A stretch of DNA of 10,891 nucleotides, taken from contig CAOOJO010000052.1 in assembly GCA_948496895.1 (NCBI GenBank), positions 1 through 10,891 on the forward strand. The letters run 5' to 3'. The notes beneath the pieces were generated by a model. The model saw only the letters and a program-made list of their open reading frames with translations. It searched no databases and was not told where the DNA came from. How positions within the stretch are numbered: the first letter of the stretch is position 1; each line of letters starts with the position of its first letter. Below are positions 1 through 5,757 of this stretch, piece by piece. Position numbers and translations under genes: made by a program. The stretch comes from an uncultured Acetatifactor sp. Its GTDB lineage: Bacteria > Bacillota > Clostridia > Lachnospirales > Lachnospiraceae.

Positions 1-1
1 C

Positions 2-316
2 AGCTCCTACATCCTTTACGAAGAGGCGCTGGATGATTTCGGAGATGTAGTCAATAATACCATAAAATGCAATGGCAGCGTGCTGGAGATGACGAAGCGG
101 GGCAAAATCCGCTCCCGCATGCTTTTCGAGGCCGGACAGACCCACAGGACGGACTACGTCACGCCCTACGGAACCCTGCCCCTGGAGGTCTCCACCCGAA
201 AGTTTACCCTCTCCCGTCAGGAAAACGGGATAGAAATCCGGCTGGCATACACGCTGGCCTCCAACGGACAGTTCCTCTCGGACTGCACCCTGGACATCAG
301 CCTCCGCTTCCTGTGA
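2..316 (+). CDS. DUF1934 (YwiB-like beta-barrel) protein, 3' part
   Basis: The frame is open from the left edge and ends at TGA 314-316; the start lies outside the window. The 104 visible residues match the C-terminal two thirds of the DUF1934 family, small calycin-like beta-barrel proteins of Firmicutes (B. subtilis YwiB). Family signatures seen are SYILYEE near the left edge, GKIRSRMLFEAGQTHRTDY in the middle, TPYGTLPLEVSTR, and an alternating beta pattern ending NGQFLSDCTLDISLRFL. The biochemical role of the family is not established; there is no signal peptide or membrane segment in the visible part. No T-rich terminator hairpin follows the stop. The identity rests on family recognition. 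Confidence 0.82.
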   Translation, partial: SSYILYEEALDDFGDVVNNTIKCNGSVLEMTKRGKIRSRMLFEAGQTHRTDYVTPYGTLPLEVSTRKFTLSRQENGIEIRLAYTLASNGQFLSDCTLDISLRFL

Positions 317-355
317 GAATCTCAAAAATATCAGGCAAATATCTCCCCGGAGTAC

Positions 356-395
356 TAAACATTTCCAGCATATATGCCGAAATAACTGATAGAAT
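356..395 (+). promoter_or_regulatory. Candidate promoter(s) for the 213-aa gene: sigma-D-like and extended -10
   Basis: Two overlapping candidates are visible in the 159-nt gap. TAAA at 356-359 is followed after 16 nt by GCCGAAAT at 376-383, one base away from the sigma-D (sigma-28) -10 GCCGATAT; the usual spacer is about 15. Separately, TGATAGAAT at 387-395 reads as an extended -10 (TGnTAnAAT) without a good -35. Either gives a leader of roughly 75-85 nt. Which one is used cannot be decided from the sequence. Confidence 0.4.
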
Positions 396-418
396 ACAGT
401 AGATTTCTGCCCTGAGCG

Positions 419-437
419 GATTCTATTGTCGAGAATC
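419..437 (+). other. Small hairpin in the leader of the 213-aa gene
   Basis: GATTCT (419-424) and AGAATC (432-437) form a 6-bp stem with a 7-nt loop, about 27 nt before the ribosome site of the next gene. No T-tract follows, so it is not a terminator. It may stabilise the mRNA or have no role. Confidence 0.3.
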
Positions 438-475
438 AAGGATGATGAGACATTATTCGTCAGAAGGAGGATACT

Positions 476-1117
476 ATGAGTGTAAATGGAGTTACATCAA
501 GCCAGGCTGCCTATAGCTATTCAGTCACGGATAACGTAAAAGCCGACACAAAGGCAGCGGAAACCACAGCGTCAAAGGAGACATCCAAATCAGAGGAGAC
601 CTCTGCGGATAAGGGTGTCGTATATGAGCAGTCCAGCGCCACAACGGCGAAGGCCACCTACAAGCCTGACACCAATATGATCAACAAGATGAAGGCTGAT
701 GCCGACGCGCGCACCGCACAGCTGCGCAGCCTGGTGGAGAAGATGATGACCGGGCAGGCCACAGCCTACGGAAAGGCCAATGATATCTGGTCCTTCCTGC
801 GCAGCGGCAACTATACCGTGGATGCCGCCACAAAGGCACAGGCCCAGGCAGACATCGCCGAGGACGGCTACTGGGGCGTGAACCAGACCTCCGACAGAAT
901 CATCGACTTCGCGAAAGCATTGACCGGCGGAGATCCTGACAAAATCGAGGACATGCGCGCCGCATTCGAGAAGGGCTTCAAGAAGGCCGGCAAGACCTGG
1001 GGCGGCGACCTTCCCGACATCTCCCAGCGCACCTACGACGCCGTCATGGAGAAGTTCGACAAGATGGCCGAGGAAGCCAAGAAGACCAGCGCCACGCCAG
1101 TGGACACCGAGGGCTGA
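476..1117 (+). CDS. Uncharacterised Lachnospiraceae-type protein, 213 aa
   Basis: Complete gene with a strong AGAAGGAGG site at 462-470, 5 nt before the ATG. Three parts are visible: a short N-terminus (MSVNGVTSSQAAYSY); a Ser/Thr/Lys/Glu/Ala-rich, probably disordered linker at about residues 20-62; and a mostly helical C-terminal half. The conserved-looking block runs from about residue 115 to 200 and contains ADIAEDGYWGVNQTSDRI, ALTGGDPDKIEDMRAAFEKG and LPDISQRTYDAVMEKFD. I recall similar unnamed proteins in many Lachnospiraceae; their function is unknown to me. There is no signal peptide, membrane segment or lipobox, so it is likely cytoplasmic or exported by a non-Sec route. The gene appears monocistronic, with its own promoter and terminator. 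The sigma-D-like promoter hints at a link to motility, which is inference. Confidence 0.75.
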   Translation: MSVNGVTSSQAAYSYSVTDNVKADTKAAETTASKETSKSEETSADKGVVYEQSSATTAKATYKPDTNMINKMKADADARTAQLRSLVEKMMTGQATAYGKANDIWSFLRSGNYTVDAATKAQAQADIAEDGYWGVNQTSDRIIDFAKALTGGDPDKIEDMRAAFEKGFKKAGKTWGGDLPDISQRTYDAVMEKFDKMAEEAKKTSATPVDTEG

Positions 1118-1137
1118 ACAGGCTTATAACCATAAGG

Positions 1138-1174
1138 AAGGGCAGTTCCGCTATGTGAGCTGCCCTTTCTTTTT
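1138..1174 (+). terminator. Intrinsic terminator of the 213-aa gene
   Basis: AAGGGCAGTT (1138-1147) pairs with AGCTGCCCTT (1158-1167), 10 bp with one G-U, loop of 10 nt, followed by TCTTTTT. It lies 20 nt after the stop codon. On the minus strand the same hairpin is followed by CCTTATGG rather than a T-tract, so it would serve the converging spore gene only weakly. Confidence 0.85.
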
Positions 1175-1205
1175 ATATGCTTTTCTTATTTTCTGTCACT
1201 GCCAT

Positions 1206-2756
1206 TTAACTTCCTTTGACTATCAGCAGCTTCTGCCCTGCCTTCAGCTCATCGCTGTCCAGCCCGTTCAGCTCCCGGAGGGTGTCTACAGGGACGTAGT
1301 ATTTCTTCCCGATGTTCCACAGGTTGTCGCCCTCCTTCACCATGTAGACCACCATGCCCGGCAGGCTGCTCATCTTGCCGCTGTCCAGCTCCGACACGTT
1401 GACAGCGCTGATCAGCTCCACGGGGATGGTCTTGAACACCACGGTGGAGAAGCTGAGCACGGCCTTGACGTCCATCTCCTCCCCGTCCAGCATGGTCACC
1501 TGGAGCTGCTCCACCTCCGCGCGCACCTCTCCCATGTCCTCGGGCGCGATGTCCGGCACCTCCAGGGTATACTGGTAGGGGATGTTGGCTTGGGCGCTGC
1601 CGTAGGGTGCCTCGTCCTCCCCTGTGACGTACATCATCCGCACCTGCAGGGCCCCCTGGAGCAGGATGCCGTTCTCCACGGTGCTGCGCTGCTCCAGGGC
1701 CACGGACCCTTCGCTGTGGAGGAGCTGGAGCACCGTGCCGTCCGTGACATGGACATGGTCGGTGACCTTGGTCTTGCCGGTGACCCTGGACAGGAGCCTG
1801 CGCAGGTCCGCCCTGTGGGTCACGGTGCCGACCTCCTTGGTCACGCCGTAGAGGTCGGAGATGACCTCCAGCTTCTCCTCCTGGTAGATCCGGATGGCGA
1901 TGTCCAGCACCAGCTCCAGGCCCACGTTGCGCTCCTCCCCGTCCAGGTCCGGGCGCACGGCCAGCTCCTGCTGGCCCAGGCGGTAGCGGATGTCGGGCAG
2001 CATCCCCTCCCTGCAGCCGTGGCATTCCAGCACGCCGCTGAAGGGGATGGCGGTCTCGAAGCTGCGGCAGGGATGGTCCTCCCCCTCGCCCTCATATAAG
2101 AGGAACAGGTGGATGTCCCCGGAGATGGCCAGCTTCTCCTCCATGACCTTGAACTCCATGTCCCCCAGGGAGATGTTGCTCCAGAGGATCTGGAAGATGT
2201 TGGGATAGTTGGAGGGCAGCGCCACCTCCTCCTTCAGGCGGAAGATGTCGTTCTTGGCGATGGCGATCTGGGCCAGCTCCAGGGGCATGCGGCGGTACTC
2301 CACCTTCTCGTCCCCATGGACGGCGATGGGGGCCTCCTCGTCATAGAGCTCCTCCACCCTGGCCGTCAGGGTGATCAGGGACTGGATGCCCAGCTTGCGG
2401 GAGTTTATCATGTTCACGGAGAGGTCCTCCACCTCGCCGTCCACGGCCACCGTGTCCGAGGGCACCACGCCCTGCATGTTGATCCTCTCCTCAAAGGGCA
2501 TCCTGCCCTCCAGCACCACCAGGCTGCTGCCCTCCTCCATGGTGTGGTAGAGCGTCACGAAGGAGAGCCTGCCCCGGACGGTGACGGAATCCGTCCCCGG
2601 CCTGATCTCGTCGATGACCAGCTCCCCCTTCTCCAGGTTCAGCGCGGCTACGTCCGGCTTGTTCTCCGGGATGTTCACATCGTCCTCCAGGGTGAACTGG
2701 GTGACGGCCTGGACCCTGATGCGGTCCATATGTATATTCCTCTTCAAAAGCTCCAC
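1206..2756 (-). CDS. sipL: SPOCS (DUF3794) / LysM spore-envelope assembly protein, SipL/SpoVID-like
   Basis: A 516-residue protein with SPOCS/DUF3794 modules over about residues 1-440 and a C-terminal LysM domain at about 470-514 (VKEGDNLWNIGKKYY, then LRELNGL and AGQKLLIV). The start is taken as GTG at 2756: GGAGG lies 8 nt upstream, and the N-terminus then reads MELLKRNIHMDRIRVQAVTQ, as in the family. A longer reading from ATG 2810 adds 18 residues of poor quality through the hairpin. In C. difficile the protein of this architecture and length, SipL, binds the SpoIVA ATPase through its LysM domain and ties the coat to the forespore in the mother cell. Orthology to SipL rather than another DUF3794/LysM paralogue is inferred from architecture. 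It lies 91 nt downstream of pyrD on the same strand, but an RNA hairpin and a possible own promoter separate them. Confidence 0.8.
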   Translation of the reverse strand: MELLKRNIHMDRIRVQAVTQFTLEDDVNIPENKPDVAALNLEKGELVIDEIRPGTDSVTVRGRLSFVTLYHTMEEGSSLVVLEGRMPFEERINMQGVVPSDTVAVDGEVEDLSVNMINSRKLGIQSLITLTARVEELYDEEAPIAVHGDEKVEYRRMPLELAQIAIAKNDIFRLKEEVALPSNYPNIFQILWSNISLGDMEFKVMEEKLAISGDIHLFLLYEGEGEDHPCRSFETAIPFSGVLECHGCREGMLPDIRYRLGQQELAVRPDLDGEERNVGLELVLDIAIRIYQEEKLEVISDLYGVTKEVGTVTHRADLRRLLSRVTGKTKVTDHVHVTDGTVLQLLHSEGSVALEQRSTVENGILLQGALQVRMMYVTGEDEAPYGSAQANIPYQYTLEVPDIAPEDMGEVRAEVEQLQVTMLDGEEMDVKAVLSFSTVVFKTIPVELISAVNVSELDSGKMSSLPGMVVYMVKEGDNLWNIGKKYYVPVDTLRELNGLDSDELKAGQKLLIVKGS

Positions 2757-2760
2757 GAAA

Positions 2761-2804
2761 AATACCTCCATATATACTCGTATAGGAATATATATGAAGG
2801 TATT
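2761..2804 (-). promoter_or_regulatory. RNA hairpin hiding the ribosome site of the SPOCS/LysM gene; possible pyrD terminator
   Basis: On the minus strand AATACCTTCATATATA (2804-2789) pairs along its whole length with TATATATGGAGGTATT (2776-2761): 16 bp with a single G-U, and a 12-nt loop. The GGAGG that serves the GTG start at 2756 lies entirely in the 3' arm. The stem runs into TTTTTC, so the same structure resembles an AT-rich intrinsic terminator of the pyrKD transcript. Either role would lower translation of the spore gene from read-through RNA. The hairpin is seen directly; its effect is inferred. Confidence 0.7.
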
Positions 2805-2806
2805 CC
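2777..2806 (-). promoter_or_regulatory. Candidate sigma-E promoter of the SPOCS/LysM gene
   Basis: GGAATA at 2806-2801 fits the -35 end of the mother-cell sigma-E consensus (kmATA part). After it, TATACGAG at 2784-2777 shares ATAC and one more base with CATACAmT, at 14 nt from the 7-base -35 element, which is a normal spacing. Matches are partial (the last two -35 bases are CC rather than TT). If used, transcription would start at about 2770, just before GGAGG, so the 5' arm of the hairpin would be absent. Confidence 0.35.
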
Positions 2807-2847
2807 GCAAGATATGCCTGGCTCTCAGGTCTATCCTGCCGTGCCGC

Positions 2848-3756
2848 TCATTCTCTTACAGCTCCTATCAGATCCGTCACGCTCTCCACATGGTACTGCT
2901 CCATGTAGCGCTCTATGCCTTCCGCCACCTCCACGCAAGTGCAGGGGTTCACGAAGTTCATGGCGCCGACGCTGACGGCGGTGGCCCCTGCCAGAAGGAA
3001 TTCGATGGCGTCGTCGGCATTGGCTATGCCGCCCATGCCGATGATGGGGATTTTTACCGCCTTGGCCGCCTGGTAGACCATGCGCACCGCCACGGGCTTG
3101 ATGGCGGGGCCGCTCATGCCTCCGGTCTTGTTGGCCAGGGCGAAGGCGCGCTTGTGGATGTCTATCTTCATGCCCGTGATGGTGTTGATCAGGGAGAGGG
3201 CGTCCGCGCCTGCCGCCTCCGCCGCCCGGGCCATCTCGACGATGTCGGTGACGTTGGGGCTGAGCTTCATGATGACGGGCTGCTTTGCGTGGCGCTTGAC
3301 CTCTTTGGTGATCCCGAACAGGGCGTCCGCTTTCTGGCCGAAGGCGATCGCGCCCTCCTTTACGTTGGGGCAGGATACGTTAATCTCCAGCATGGCTACC
3401 GCGGGCTCCTCTGCCAGGCGCTCCACTACTTCTACGTAGTCTTCCGTGGTCTTGCCGCAGACGTTTACGATGATTTTGGTGTCATACTGTTTCAGGAAGG
3501 GGATGTCCCGCTCCAGGAACACGTCGATGCCCGGGTTCTGAAGGCCGATGGCGTTGAGCATGCCGCCGTAGACCTCCGCCACCCTGGGGGTGGGGTTGCC
3601 GGGCCAGGGGACATTGGCCACGCCCTTGGTGACCACGGCTCCCAGGCGGCTCAAGTCCATGAATTCCGCGTATTCCATGCCGGAGCCGAAGGTTCCGGAG
3701 GCTGTCATCACCGGGTTCTTCAGGGTGACGCCTGCTATTGTTACCTGTGTGTTCAT
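2848..3756 (-). CDS. pyrD: Dihydroorotate dehydrogenase B, catalytic subunit (class 1B)
   Basis: A 302-residue cytoplasmic FMN TIM barrel that oxidises dihydroorotate to orotate in UMP synthesis; in class 1B it pairs with PyrK and passes electrons to NAD+. Visible motifs: MTASGTFGSG at 17-26, NAIGLQNPG at 68-76, INVSCPNVKEG at 125-135 with the catalytic base Cys129 (class 1B has Cys; class 1A also Cys, class 2 Ser), KLSPNVTD at 164-171, INTITGMKID at 190-199, GGMSGPAIKP at 212-221 and IIGMGGIANADDA at 238-250. Length is normal. The start is ATG 3756, with GGAGG at 3770-3774 and only 2 nt after the pyrK stop; the same frame is open upstream to 4464, but that stretch is pyrK in another frame. 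pyrK and pyrD are clearly co-transcribed. Confidence 0.97.
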   Translation of the reverse strand: MNTQVTIAGVTLKNPVMTASGTFGSGMEYAEFMDLSRLGAVVTKGVANVPWPGNPTPRVAEVYGGMLNAIGLQNPGIDVFLERDIPFLKQYDTKIIVNVCGKTTEDYVEVVERLAEEPAVAMLEINVSCPNVKEGAIAFGQKADALFGITKEVKRHAKQPVIMKLSPNVTDIVEMARAAEAAGADALSLINTITGMKIDIHKRAFALANKTGGMSGPAIKPVAVRMVYQAAKAVKIPIIGMGGIANADDAIEFLLAGATAVSVGAMNFVNPCTCVEVAEGIERYMEQYHVESVTDLIGAVRE

Positions 3757-3758
3757 AT

Positions 3759-4529
3759 TTATATTTCCACCTCCTTCGCTTCGAAGACGGGGCCGTCGGT
3801 GCAGATGCGGGCGTTGTGCACATGGGAGTGGTAATCGATTTCCCTGGTCTTCACCACGCAGCCCAGGCAGGCCCCTACGCCGCAGGCCATGTGCTCCTCT
3901 AAGGAGAGGTAGGCCGGGATGTCCCGCTCTCCGGCATAGGCCTTGATGGCCCGCAGCATGGGCATGGGGCCGCAGGCGTAGATGATGTCCGCCTCCAGGC
4001 CGTTCTCCCGGACGGCGTCCATGACGTTGCCTTTGGTCCCGGCGCTGCCGTCCTCGGTGGCTATGTGGAGGGTGCCGTATTTCGCTAAGTCCTCTCCCAG
4101 GAAGAGGTTCGCGTCGCGGTAGCCTGCGATGATGTCCTTCCGGGCTTCCAGGCGCTTGGCCAGCTCCAGGATGGGGGGCACGCCGATGCCGCCGCCCATG
4201 AGGAAGGCCCTTTTGCCGCATCCCTGCTCCAGGGGGAAGCCGTTGCCCAGGTTGCCCAGCAGGGAGATGGCGTCGCCTTCCCGGTAGCCGGAGAATTCCC
4301 GGGTCCCCGCGCCTGCGACGCGGTAGACGATGCGCAGCGCGCCTCTTGCCGCATCGGTCTCGCAGATGCTGATGGGGCGGGGGAGGAGGGTGCTTTTGTC
4401 CTTTGGATAGATGCCCAGGAACTGGCCGGGCCTTGCGTCCGCCGCAAGGGGGGTCTCTATCCACATGTCGTAGATGGCCGGTGCTATCTCCTGCTGGGAG
4501 AGCACTATTGCTGTGTGTTTTTGTTTCAT
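3759..4529 (-). CDS. pyrK: Dihydroorotate dehydrogenase B, electron-transfer subunit
   Basis: A 256-residue FAD and [2Fe-2S] protein that moves electrons from PyrD FMN to NAD+. Order of parts: ferredoxin-reductase-type FAD barrel at about 1-100 with the FAD motif LLPRPISI (48-55); NAD-binding domain with LMGGGIGVPPILELAK (110-125) and YACGPMPML (184-192); C-terminal iron-sulphur domain with Cys216-x4-Cys221-x2-Cys224 and Cys243 (GARICTDGP type). All four cluster ligands are present. The ATG at 4529 overlaps the stop of the preceding small membrane-protein gene as ATGA, and AGGA lies 8 nt before the start inside that gene, so translation is probably coupled to it. This is unusual, since pyrK is normally preceded by pyrimidine genes such as pyrF. 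Confidence 0.97.
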   Translation of the reverse strand: MKQKHTAIVLSQQEIAPAIYDMWIETPLAADARPGQFLGIYPKDKSTLLPRPISICETDAARGALRIVYRVAGAGTREFSGYREGDAISLLGNLGNGFPLEQGCGKRAFLMGGGIGVPPILELAKRLEARKDIIAGYRDANLFLGEDLAKYGTLHIATEDGSAGTKGNVMDAVRENGLEADIIYACGPMPMLRAIKAYAGERDIPAYLSLEEHMACGVGACLGCVVKTREIDYHSHVHNARICTDGPVFEAKEVEI

Positions 4530-4870
4530 GAGTGGTTTCCTTTCTGAATCAGGGAGTCATACAACATTTTATCTCCTGGATTTTCCTGTTTCCCATATTT
4601 TTTAGCATTCCAATACAGTTCATTCCCGGAAAGCTCTTTTTTCAGCCTCTCAAGCTCATCCTTCTTTTCTTCCAGCCGCCTTTCGGTCTCCTCCAGCTTC
4701 TCCAGCCTTTCCCTATATGCTTTGTTCTCCTGTTCCATAAGCTCTTCTTTCCTATGGAAGAAGAGTCTTGCGGCAAGCGCTCCGATCACAGCGCCTGCGA
4801 TAAAGCTTCCCACGAAATATATCCAATAGCTTGCCACCAGGGCCGGGTCCAAATTCGTAAAATCGGGCAT
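4526..4870 (-). CDS. Small membrane-anchored coiled-coil protein, 114 aa
   Basis: Not recognised as a named family. A short N-terminus is followed by one membrane helix at about residues 14-38 (IYFVGSFIAGAVIGALAARL), then a basic stop-transfer patch (FFHRK) and a long charged coiled coil at about 41-81 (LEKLEETERRLEEKKDELER). The tail of about 33 residues is polar. The likely arrangement is N-out, with the coiled coil in the cytoplasm. AGGGAGG at 4874-4880 lies 3 nt before the ATG, rather close. Third gene of the low-GC cassette, 18 nt after the 178-aa gene, and overlapping pyrK by 4 nt. Rows 4561-4620 have 19 G+C in 60 bases, against 40 in 60 within pyrK (4201-4260). Function is unknown. Confidence 0.8.
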   Translation of the reverse strand: MPDFTNLDPALVASYWIYFVGSFIAGAVIGALAARLFFHRKEELMEQENKAYRERLEKLEETERRLEEKKDELERLKKELSGNELYWNAKKYGKQENPGDKMLYDSLIQKGNHS

Positions 4871-4888
4871 AGTCCTCCCTTTCGCTCC

Positions 4889-5425
4889 TTATACCAAAAA
4901 GGATTCCACATACATGATCAACGCCTCTTTGCTGATCTCTCTATTGGTGAGACTGTATGTAAGCGTAGAGACCGCTGCTTCGTTAAAATATTTCTCATTC
5001 CCTTCATCCAGTCCCGTAATAAAGCTCATCAGCAGAAACGCGGCGTATAGCTCATTTACCGTATATCCGTTCTCGTTAAAAAAGGAAAACTCTTCATAAG
5101 CGTTTTCAAAGGATATGGGTTTGTATTTGATTAACCAGTAGCAAAAAAGGGCTGTTTCTTTTGCTTGCGACATAAGCATTGCATGATTGTGATTTGAATG
5201 AAAATACAGGTAGTAGTCTCTCCTTTGATCGACCCGCTCGACAATCCTATAGAGCATAGGATAATTGATTCTCATATCCACCGAATAGTTCTGGAACCAC
5301 TTTCCGATCACTTCTTTGTATATTTCAAAATTCTCCTTGAATTTGTCGATGCACTCCACCAGGTATTCCGGCGATACCGGGTTGTACCGAAAATCATCGG
5401 GAGAAATGAACCGCTCCGGAATCAT
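4889..5425 (-). CDS. Uncharacterised all-helical protein, 178 aa
   Basis: Not recognised. Complete gene with an excellent AGGAGGGGG site, GGAGG ending 9 nt before the ATG. The sequence is rich in aromatic and acidic residues (Tyr, Phe, Glu) with amphipathic segments suggesting an alpha-helical soluble protein; no signal peptide or clear membrane helix. A His-rich patch HSNHNH occupies 76-81. Arg69-Asp70 followed by His76 formally fits the R-x(4-6)-H motif of HEPN RNases, but a motif this short occurs by chance. Codon use is low-GC (row 5161-5220 has 22 G+C in 60), unlike pyrC and pyrK on either side. Middle gene of the three-gene cassette, with 24 and 18 nt to its neighbours. Confidence 0.78.
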   Translation of the reverse strand: MIPERFISPDDFRYNPVSPEYLVECIDKFKENFEIYKEVIGKWFQNYSVDMRINYPMLYRIVERVDQRRDYYLYFHSNHNHAMLMSQAKETALFCYWLIKYKPISFENAYEEFSFFNENGYTVNELYAAFLLMSFITGLDEGNEKYFNEAAVSTLTYSLTNREISKEALIMYVESFLV

Positions 5426-5449
5426 AGCTATCCCCCTCCTTTGCCTATT

Positions 5450-5620
5450 CTATTTTTTTATCAGCTTCTCCTTAAGCCGCTCTGCCCCCGTATTCGCAAT
5501 GTCCATAAAATGGGAGCCGCTCACCCTGTTGTTCGGCGACTTTCTCTTATCCTGGTTCTCCAGGAATCTCCTGGCATTTTCGATGCTGTTCTCGTAGCTC
5601 ATCTCTTTCGGCCTTACCAT
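5450..5620 (-). CDS. Small basic hypothetical protein, 56 aa
   Basis: First gene of the cassette. The start is ATG 5620, giving MVRPKEMSYENSIENARRFL; AGGAGGGAGGG at 5634-5624 places AGGAGG 8 nt upstream. A GTG at 5641 would add seven residues but would put this ribosome site inside the gene, so it is not preferred. The product is Lys/Arg/Asn-rich and probably helical (ENARRFLEN, then GAERLKEKLIKK at the C-terminus), with no membrane segment. No family recognised. Small size and position before two larger unknown genes would suit an antitoxin or regulator, but nothing in the sequence proves that. Confidence 0.65.
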   Translation of the reverse strand: MVRPKEMSYENSIENARRFLENQDKRKSPNNRVSGSHFMDIANTGAERLKEKLIKK

Positions 5621-5637
5621 GTACCCTCCCTCCTGTT

Positions 5638-5670
5638 GCACCTCGCGGCGGTGCGCTCCTCGGACGCACC
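5638..5670 (-). promoter_or_regulatory. Leader with two mutually exclusive hairpins before the three-gene cassette
   Basis: On the minus strand GGTGCG (5670-5665) can pair with CGCACC (5655-5650), a 6-bp stem with a 9-nt loop. The same GCACC (5654-5650) can instead pair with GGTGC (5642-5638), a 5-bp stem with a 7-nt loop ending 3 nt before AGGAGGGAGGG. The two folds exclude each other. This could switch access to the ribosome site, but the stems are short and no T-tract follows. Confidence 0.4.
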
Positions 5671-5686
5671 ATCTGTCTGTGTGGCT

Positions 5687-5715
5687 ATTTTACCATGTAT
5701 CATGGCTCTTTACAA
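5687..5715 (-). promoter_or_regulatory. Sigma-A-type promoter of the three-gene cassette, with palindromic spacer
   Basis: Minus strand: -35 TTGTAA (5715-5710), 17-nt spacer, -10 TAAAAT (5692-5687). Transcription would start near 5680, about 60 nt before the first start codon. The spacer contains the perfect inverted repeat CCATG-ATA-CATGG (5705-5693), a possible operator. The promoter lies between pyrC and the cassette, so the cassette and pyrKD can be expressed without pyrC. Confidence 0.6.
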
Positions 5716-5737
5716 TATAACATATGCAATTTCTCAG

Positions 5738-5757
5738 AAAAATGCCGTTATGGCACT
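5738..5757 (-). terminator. Weak terminator overlapping the pyrC stop codon
   Basis: Minus strand AGTGCC (5757-5752), loop ATAAC holding the TAA stop, then GGCATT (5746-5741) and further T residues to 5738. The stem is 6 bp including one G-U, so it is weak, but the stem-plus-T-tract layout is right and the cassette promoter follows directly. Confidence 0.4.

Noticed and set aside
67..402. Plus-strand frame of 111 codons overlapping the DUF1934 gene
   Set aside because: The other frame matches DUF1934 to its stop; this one is Pro/His/Arg-rich and has no ribosome site.
1155..2099. 314-codon plus-strand frame opposite the SPOCS/LysM gene
   Set aside because: His/Leu/Val-rich shadow translation that starts inside the terminator hairpin; the minus strand encodes a clear LysM protein.
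2581..3834. 417-codon plus-strand frame across pyrD and the spore-gene start
   Set aside because: Low-complexity His/Gly/Asp-rich product, crosses two genuine minus-strand genes and their intergenic hairpin, and has no family resemblance.
3757..4464. N-terminal extension of pyrD to 4464
   Set aside because: The extra 236 codons are pyrK read in another frame; ATG 3756 with a ribosome site gives the normal PyrD length.
5656..5664. TCCGAGGAG in the cassette leader loop as a PyrR-binding site
   Set aside because: It is only superficially like the PyrR loop consensus (ARUCCNGNGAGGYU); the spacing between UCC and GAGG is wrong.
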